This document shows, piece after piece, positions 57,825 through 64,000 of a DNA stretch of 64,000 bases. The translations under genes and the position numbers were made by a program. Origin of the DNA: Amylostereum areolatum (Eukaryota > Basidiomycota > Agaricomycetes > Russulales > Stereaceae); the NCBI GenBank assembly GCA_012932865.1, contig SAXG01000007.1:682001-746000 (forward strand), read 5' to 3'. How positions within the stretch are numbered: the stretch's first letter is position 1; the number at the start of each line of letters is the position of its first letter. The notes under the pieces are model-generated. The model was not told the DNA's origin. It searched no databases and saw only the letters and a program-made list of their open reading frames with translations.

Positions 57825-59160
57825 TTAGTTCTCGGTAGGAGCAGCGCCCCCAGCGGACGCGGAGGAGGAAGGAGCTGCAGAGGACTCGGAGGCAGCACTG
57901 GCAGTTGATTCAGGAGCAGCGCTGGGCTCCGTGGATGCCGGCCTCGATGCAGAAGGCGCGGCCGCAGAGCCCGATCCGGGGGCAGCGGAGGACTCTGCAA
58001 CGGCAGTGCTCTCAGGAGCAGCGGTAGACGTGGGCGCGGCAGTGGACTCGGGGACAGCGGTCGACTCGACAGCGCCTGTGCTACCTCCAACAGGCGTCTT
58101 GCTGGGCTCGGACGCACTCGTGGACGCGGTAGGTACTGCCGACTCCGACGAGTTTGCTACCGCGGTGGTAGCAGCAGCTCCGGACGCAGTGGAGGACACA
58201 GTGCCGTTGGGGAAGGCATTACCGGAGACGCGAGGCTGGCGTTGGGCAGTGGGCTGGTCGCCACGTTGAATGCCGCAGCGCTGGAGGCACTCGTCGACGC
58301 CGAGGACAACGTTGTCGGGAATCTGTGGGACGGCACGATAAGGAAGGTAGAATCGAAACGATGGTAAGGAGGTATACCTTCGACTCAAGGCCTTGAATCT
58401 CAACGATACCGACACCACCGAGGGAGGCACCCACGATGTCAGGGGGAAGCCCAAAGTCTATAAATCCACGTTAGCATTGAAGTTGCGTCCAAAACATAAG
58501 AGGATGCTTACAACGCTGGGAGATCGAGTTGACACCCGGGTCCTCGTGGTTGAAACCGGCCACGAACATGGCAGGCTCGCAAGTGGGGTTCATCTCGAAG
58601 TGAATCGCGCCCTTGGGGAAGACGGCAGCGGAACCGGCAGCAATGTTCACCGTGCGGAACGCTGCGCCGTTCTCTTCGAGGAAACCAGCTTGGAGGGTGG
58701 TGTTCACAGAGAAGTTGATCTCCGTTGCACGAGGGTGTGTGTGAGGCGTGTTCATTCCACAAGGACCAAGGAACCCGATGGCTGAAGAACACCGTACGTT
58801 AATTTATAGAGATAAAGAGGGGCGAACCGAATGGGACGAACTCATAGAGACACCTTGGCCAACCACGGCGGGAAAGTTGTTGGACGAGGCCTCGACCGTG
58901 TGCCCACCCGCGCCAGTAACGGTACCAACGTCTCCCGGTTTAAGGAAGTCGAAGATGAGCTGCAGACGACGCAATTTTAGGGTCGTTCAAACGAATAAGC
59001 CATGTCGAGCACGTACATCGTCGTCGCTAAGAAGACGCAGACGGTCAACTTCCGTAGGGGCCTGACGGAGCTGTCCAACGAGCTCTGCCACAGACGATTG
59101 GGCACGGACGGCCGAGGTCGAGAGAGCGAGGAGGGCGCTGAGGGTCGTGAAAGAGAACAT
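57825..59160 (-). CDS. secreted germin-like cupin (paralog 2), long Ser/Ala/Pro tail
   Basis: Same family as the genes at 21.3 and 61.8 kb. Start at 59160 with a signal peptide ending near AVRAQSS, then VAELVGQLRQAPTEVDRLRL. Cupin motif 1 is PHTHPRATEINFSVNTTL and motif 2 is GSAAVFPKGAIHFEMN; both full metal-ligand sets (His, His, Glu, His) are present. Then GLPPDIVGASLGGVGIVEIQ, IPDNVVLGVDECLQRCGI, PRVSGNAFPNGT. It ends in a tail of about 120 residues rich in Ser, Ala, Thr, Pro and Glu with loose repeats such as STAAPESTAVAESS, ending GGAAPTEN. The tail looks like an O-glycosylated cell-wall linker; there is no hydrophobic C-terminus, so no GPI anchor is evident. Four or five introns. The cupin core is nearly identical to paralog 1, pointing to duplication. 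Confidence 0.88.
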
Positions 59161-60667
59161 GATGGTACGAAAGGGGAAGAGCTTCAAATTAAAAACGCAA
59201 AGACGTCGGAAAGAAAGAGAAGAAGAAAAAATAAGAGGAGGAAGAAGAAAGAAAAAGAGAACGAGAAACCGCTGATGATGAGGATTGCTCGTCCTGCTCT
59301 CCCTCCTTTTTATGCTGTCAGGAAGTTCGGCGATGGCGTCTGCTCCCAAACGAATTTCTCCATCATTCAGTGGAGACTTGCCGTTAGACGCAGCAAGACC
59401 CCACAACGGCGTACAGCATCATTGGAGCTGGACGTATGCGCATGTGATGTTTGATGCGCCAATGACTTTGAGCGCTGGGTATTTTGTTTTCGGCGCGCCG
59501 AGGCTGCGAGAATGGCGAGAGCCTACCCTGTGTATATTGAAGCTAGACCTTGGTGCACAGGTTCATGTCAACTTCGATTGTCGATACACGGTTCATAGTG
59601 TACATCATTTACCTCAGCAATCGCATGAGCGTTCCCAAACACCAGTCCACGACAGGTCCAACTGCGCCCGTCATATCCGCCGCCCGAAACAAATTGTTCA
59701 TCGGTGTCTATTTTTGCGCCTGATGCCAGTTGATACCGGTGGAGTAGTTCATGATCGACCGCCAGAGACGGCATCGGGGCCCGATGTGCGACGCTCACAA
59801 GTTTCGAGTGATGCTGGCGACGTTGAAAGCCAGCGAAGGCCAGCGAAACGAGGGTGGAGATGCACACAACATCAGAACACTGTGGCAGGCGATGACCTCA
59901 ACATTGAACAGGCCTACGTACCGATCTATAGACTTCATTCCGGCCTCTGAGGCTCTGAAGATCCGATGCCTGCGACATGGTAAGTACATAGTTTCTGCGG
60001 AAGCGTTACGTTTTACTTGCCAGGGACCAGTGAGAAACAGCTGGCCAAAGCAGCTTCGCTTACACTGTAAGCACCGGTTTGAACCATCGCCCCGTTTCAA
60101 GGATTGGAAGCGCCAGCGCCGGCCTGGCGAGTTTCTGGACCACCTCCAGGGCTTGAATACCCTGGCATTTATCGGGTCAGGAAACAGGTGATATGAGTTC
60201 AAGTCGGAAGAGGGTCGAGGAGTTGACCATGGACGTCGAGAGTGACAGATTTTGAATTATCTACCGGTGCGCGGGGTCCCGAGCGGAGTCTCAGTCCGGA
60301 CATCCGAGCCTCTCCAGGGTTGACTCAGACTTTGGTACCGGTACGTCAGTGACTAGTACATATCAATGGCAGTACTTCCTGGCGTTAGGGGGACAAAAAC
60401 CAGACACAGTTCGATTTAGGATCAGATGAATTGAAGGTAAGAGGTATGTAGACGAGAACCGTTACAATTTATAAGGAGAGATTGTACGTACTAGAATAAG
60501 TAGTGATGCTGAGACCGTATTATCTATCTTCCAAGACGTGTACACTGACGACTATAAGTTCGGGAGTAAGAAGATTAAGATGGTAAGGAAGATCAAAGAC
60601 GACGAATCCACCAGACGCCGTACGAAACCTCCGCAACAGAATATCCACGCCATGCTCGCCGAGGGGG
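59161..60667. other. intergenic between cupin 2 and the NmrA-like gene
   Basis: About 1.5 kb. Contains the cupin 2 promoter. A frame at 59751-60191 is open but shows no domain. The right half (60.2-60.6 kb) is A/T-richer and featureless. Confidence 0.5.
59307..59313 (-). promoter_or_regulatory. TATA-like box of cupin 2
   Basis: ATAAAAA on the minus strand, about 147 bases upstream of the start at 59160, close to the spacing in the other two cupins. Confidence 0.4.
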
Positions 60668-61322
60668 TCACGGCGTACAAATCAACGGTCTCTGCCTCGT
60701 CCACTGCTGCTTCTGGATCTCCTCCATCACGAACGCTGCGAACCCGGCTCGCGTCACGGCCGTCCCGATCTTCCCTTCGCCCAGATATCCGGCCACTACC
60801 TCCCGCCTCTCCCCATTCATCAATCGCGACACACGTACGATTGTCCAGTCGATGCCCTCAGGTGCCTCGTTGATAACTTTTCCTATCGCCACCATTTCCT
60901 TGTACGCGTTCCGTGCGATCGCCTGTACGCTCGCCCGTGCCGCCGTAAACACCACCGTGGGTTTGTCCCGCTCGTCCTTCATACTCGGCGATCCCAGCAG
61001 TATGATTCTCCGCACCCGGTGGTATTCCATAAGCCTAAGAACGACTCTGTAGCCCTTCGCGAGCGGTGTACCGCCCGGGTGCAGCGCAGGCGAGGGGCCT
61101 GAGAGCGCTAAGCACGATCTGGACGCCTTCCATGGCCTTGGACAGCGCGTCCTCTTCCGTGAGCTGTCCTTGGATGACGACGACGTCGCGGTGGGTAGCA
61201 ATATGAGCGGGGAGGCTCTTCGGTGCGCGCGCGTAGACGACGATGGTGTGCTTTTCCGCCAGGGCAGCTTCAATGAGACGCACCCCCACATTTCCGGTTC
61301 CTCCGAGGATAAGGACGCGCAT
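60668..61322 (-). CDS. NmrA-like / SDR-type NAD(P)-binding protein, one frame break
   Basis: Rossmann-fold protein of the atypical SDR / NmrA group. The ATG at 61322 gives MRVLILGGTGNVGVRLIEAA with the dinucleotide-binding GGTGNVG. Then HTIVVYARAPKSLP, VVIQGQLTEEDALSKAMEGV, QIVLSAL, break, GPSPALHPGGTP, RIILLGSPSMKDE, IDWTIVRVSRLMNGE, VVAGYLGEGKIGTAVTRAGF, AAFVMEEIQKQQW, ending LICTP at 60668. About 218 aa, single exon, typical for the family. One extra base near 61095 (the a of ctcaggcccc) puts the second half in another frame; deleting it restores a continuous family match, and no intron fits there. Possible roles are NAD(P)H-dependent reduction or redox sensing; no substrate can be inferred. 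Flanked by two cupins on the same strand, with no evidence of functional linkage. Confidence 0.8.
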
Positions 61323-61829
61323 GCCGGAGAGGACGCGTGAGGATGTGGTTGGGGGGTGCGAGAGGAGGTGCGGGGGTATAAGGCGTTGCGATGCCAGTCG
61401 CCCGCTGTCTCGTGGTGGTGGTACTTAAGATTAAAAGGAATGGGGGAACCGGCCGAGGTAAGGCCAGCCCAGAGTAATTGTAAATCAGTCCGGATAAAAC
61501 GCCATCACGTGAACTACCTTTCACGCCACGTGGTCGTGAGGGTGTCGCATTCCAATATCCATCGCCGATCTGGCATCTATAATTTTGACACCAGTCCACT
61601 CACCATGCACCAAGTCCGAGTGCTCCTTTTCAGCCCCACCCCTCCGATCTCAAAATGTGTCACATTCATAACGAGTGGCACGACCACAGGACGCGCAAAC
61701 ACGAACCCAGAAATTAAATGAACCTAATAAAATGCGCCCCCGATCGAAAATTGAAATCAACAACATACGGACAACACTCTCAAATCAACCCGGTAACCAC
61801 CACCTCCTTCAAATTCGACTGCCCATGGC
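61323..61829. other. intergenic, cupin 3 3' end / NmrA-like promoter
   Basis: About 500 bases. No gene seen; this must contain the NmrA-like promoter, but no clear TATA box is visible. Confidence 0.5.
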
Positions 61830-63291
61830 TCAGTCCGACGTCTCGCCCTCGATCGGAGTCGCAATGATAATGACCTCCCCAGAGGATCCGGTCGCCGAAG
61901 GCTTCACATACTGCGCGGTCCAAGAGTAAGTGGTCGTAAATCCGCCTTCCTCGCTGCCGGACTCGGGCTGGGAGGATGATTTGGAGGGAGCGGGTGTCTC
62001 GCAAGGGACAGACGCTGACTCCGAATCAGCAGGTGCGGAGTAAGTGTACGTGGGTGCAGGGGCATAGGAGCTGTAGTAGCTCGACGCGGCGGCGGCGGAG
62101 GTGTATGTCGGCGCGACCGCGGAGTAGGTTGAGGCGGACTGCGCAGCGTACGACGAGTAGGCGGGGGCCGCGTAGGAAGAGCTCTCGGCAGGAGCATCGC
62201 TTTTGACGGACGCGGTTGCGCTGGCATACACTGACGAGGAGACGGGAGTATAGCTGTACGACGCGGCCTCCGTCGACGTCTCCGCAGGAGCAGGATATGT
62301 CGACGTCGCGTTGGGGAAAGTCGAGTTGGGGAAAGCATTGCCCGAAACGCGAGGCTGACGCTGCGCCGTGGGCTGGAGACCGCGAGTAATCCCGCAACGT
62401 TGAAGACACTCGTCGACACCGAGGATGACGTTGTCGGGAATCTGTGAAACATGGGAAGACTCGTAAGTCGCCAAAGCGCTTCAGACGACCGAGGGCAACG
62501 CACCATGCTTTCCAGCCCTGCAACCTCCGTCACACCAAGCCCGCCAAGGGCTGCACCAACGATATCCGGGGGAAGACCGAAGACTAGAGCACGATCGAGC
62601 CCGTCAGTTTTCCCGACGTACTTATGAAGCAGAAGGCAAAGACACGCACATCGCTGAGCAACTTGTCCGACACCAGGGTCCTCGCCGTTGAAAGCCGCAA
62701 CGAACATGGCCGGCTCGCAGCTCGGGTTCATCTCAAAGTGGATCGCACCCTGAGGGAACACCGTGGCGGTACCCGGACGGATATCGACCTCCGAGAAGCG
62801 AGCACCGTTCTCGAGCAGGACACCACCGCGGAGGGTGGTGTTAAGTGAAAAGTTGATCTCGGTTGCACGAGGATGGGTGTGGGGAGAGTTCATTCCACAG
62901 GGGCCGAGGAAACCAATGGCTACAAGAGAAAATAGCGTGAGAACGGGAGTGCAAGACACGACGAGGAAACGCACTCATAGAGACACCTTGGCCAACGACA
63001 GCGGGGAAGTTGTTCGAGGAGGCCTCGACAGTATGTCCACCCGCACCACTGGTGGTACCAACAGGACCCGGGTTGAGGAAATCGAAGACAAGCTTCAATC
63101 ACTGAATCGTTAGTTTCGCGGGGAGGTAAGACGAACATGTCACGTACATCGTCATCGCTGAGAAGACGCAAACGGTCGACTTCGGTGGGAGCCTGGCGCA
63201 GTTGGCCGACAAGTTGGGCCACGGAGGATTGAGCGTGAACGGCAGTGGTGGAGGCGGCAAGGAGTGCGGCGAAAGTAGCGATAGAGAACAT
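61830..63291 (-). CDS. secreted germin-like cupin (paralog 3), Tyr/Ser/Ala-rich repeat tail
   Basis: Third paralog. Start at 63291 (MFSIATFAALLAASTT), signal peptide ending near AVHAQSS, then VAQLVGQLRQAPTEVDRLRL. The core includes PHTHPRATEINFSLNTTL (cupin motif 1) and GTATVFPQGAIHFEMN (cupin motif 2), then IPDNVILGVDECLQRCGI and PRVSGNAFPNST. The C-terminal 125 residues form a Tyr/Ser/Ala/Pro repeat region (SSYAAPAYSSYAAQSAS; YYSSYAPAPTYTYSAP), then an acidic Ser/Glu/Gly stretch, ending PIEGETSD. Tyr-rich repeats of this kind suggest a structural, adhesive or cross-linkable wall segment; that is inference. Compared with paralog 2 the cupin core is conserved but the tail is completely different. 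Several short introns. A TATA box lies about 158 bases upstream. Confidence 0.88.
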
Positions 63292-64000
63292 CGTGAAATC
63301 GTATGTCGTGATAATAAGAATAGATGAAAAAAAGAGCAGACCGAAGAAGAAGAAAGGCAGAAGAAACCCGAAGGGAAAGAAGAAGAGAAGAAAGAGGAAG
63401 AAGAAGAAAGAAAAACGTGATGAGGGACGGTGGGAGGGGGCGTCGAGGTTTTATAGGAAATGATCCTTGCTCGGTGCTGCATGGGCGGCAGGCGGCTGTG
63501 TCAGGGGTTCGGGCGCAGTGTGTTCCACGGCAAGAGATTTGACAGCAACGTTGATGGATCATGGAATTGTGGTTGGATAAATCGGCGGATAGCAGGGCTG
63601 TGTATGCTGGGCGGGCAACCAAGCGTCCTATCAACTGATGTTGAACTGATGGAGAAATGAACTCCTGCAATTTACTAATTAGTCGGGTGATCTGGGGTTC
63701 CCCGCGTCTGTAATGGCATATAACGGCGGCTTGATCATGGGGATTGGGTGTGGAGGTGTGGGCGGAGGAGAACATAGCAAAACGAGGATCAACCAGAATG
63801 TAAATCCTGAAGGGAAAGACGTCGGGGGCTCGTGGCGGTGTTGGCTTGGTGTTTACACGTCCAGGAGACTGCGCCAGTCAAGCCTAGTCAAGCGCAAGGA
63901 GGTGCGACAGGCTGCGACAAGTTGTTTTATCGCCGCATATCAGCCGCCGGGAGAGACATGCTCCTTGCGGTCAATGTGTCGTGGACTGCGCATAATTGCG
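63292..64000. other. cupin 3 promoter and right window edge
   Basis: About 700 bases. The first 130 are A/G-rich on the plus strand (a T/C-rich 5' UTR for the cupin). Beyond the TATA box nothing recognisable is seen up to the window end. Confidence 0.5.
63449..63455 (-). promoter_or_regulatory. TATA box of cupin 3
   Basis: TATAAAA on the minus strand, about 158 bases before the start at 63291, matching the spacing of cupin 1. Confidence 0.6.

Noticed and set aside
1..64000. tRNA, rRNA or CRISPR features
   Set aside because: No cloverleaf-like A/B box pairs, rRNA core sequences or spaced direct repeats were noticed; a dedicated scan would be needed to exclude tRNAs fully.

Overview
This 64 kb window is nuclear DNA of a filamentous basidiomycete, most likely an agaricomycete. 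Genes are dense and on both strands. They carry many short GT-AG introns (about 50-70 nt), GC-rich coding sequence and short spacers. The most diagnostic gene is a dynein heavy chain that ends after the tail domain, an arrangement known from agaricomycetes, where two genes together encode the heavy chain.

Layout. 0-5.4 kb: DNA topoisomerase II (5' end outside the window). 6.0-7.9 kb: UROD/MetE-like protein. 8.1-16.4 kb, minus: a very large SF1 (UvrD/TRANK1-like) helicase. 18.5-20.3 kb, minus: a decayed TPR-CHAT (caspase-like) gene. 21.3-22.3 kb, minus: first of three secreted germin-type cupins. 23.6-24.4 kb: lipoyl(octanoyl) transferase. 26.1-29.1 kb, minus: two small multi-exon genes with TATA boxes in a GC-rich, low-complexity stretch; one encodes a mitochondrial LEA-like protein. 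29.5-31.9 kb: a DBP3-type DEAD-box helicase. 32.3-34.4 kb: an oxysterol-binding protein. 37.2-43.4 kb: a very large low-complexity/coiled-coil protein whose frame is interrupted about a dozen times. 43.9-45.6 kb, minus: an ERG6-related methyltransferase. 49.0-50.6 kb: a cytochrome P450. 52.4-56.6 kb, minus: dynein heavy chain tail (dhc1). 57.8-63.3 kb, minus: two more cupins flanking an NmrA/SDR-type NAD(P)-binding protein.

Most genes are unrelated housekeeping functions, with no operon-like logic. Two groupings stand out. The three cupins share cupin core, signal peptide and TATA spacing but have different C-terminal tails. The TRANK1-like helicase and the TPR-CHAT relic are neighbours on the same strand, and both belong to families that in other organisms appear in immune or recognition systems.

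A recurring feature is single-base frame breaks, mostly +1, in genes whose downstream frame is otherwise perfectly preserved (topoisomerase tail, large coiled-coil gene, P450, NmrA-like, CHAT). Uncorrected assembly indels explain this best for the essential genes; true decay is more likely for the CHAT gene. Spacers at 34.4-37.2, 45.6-49.0 and 50.6-52.4 kb contain no gene I can support. I found no tRNA, rRNA, CRISPR or intact transposon.
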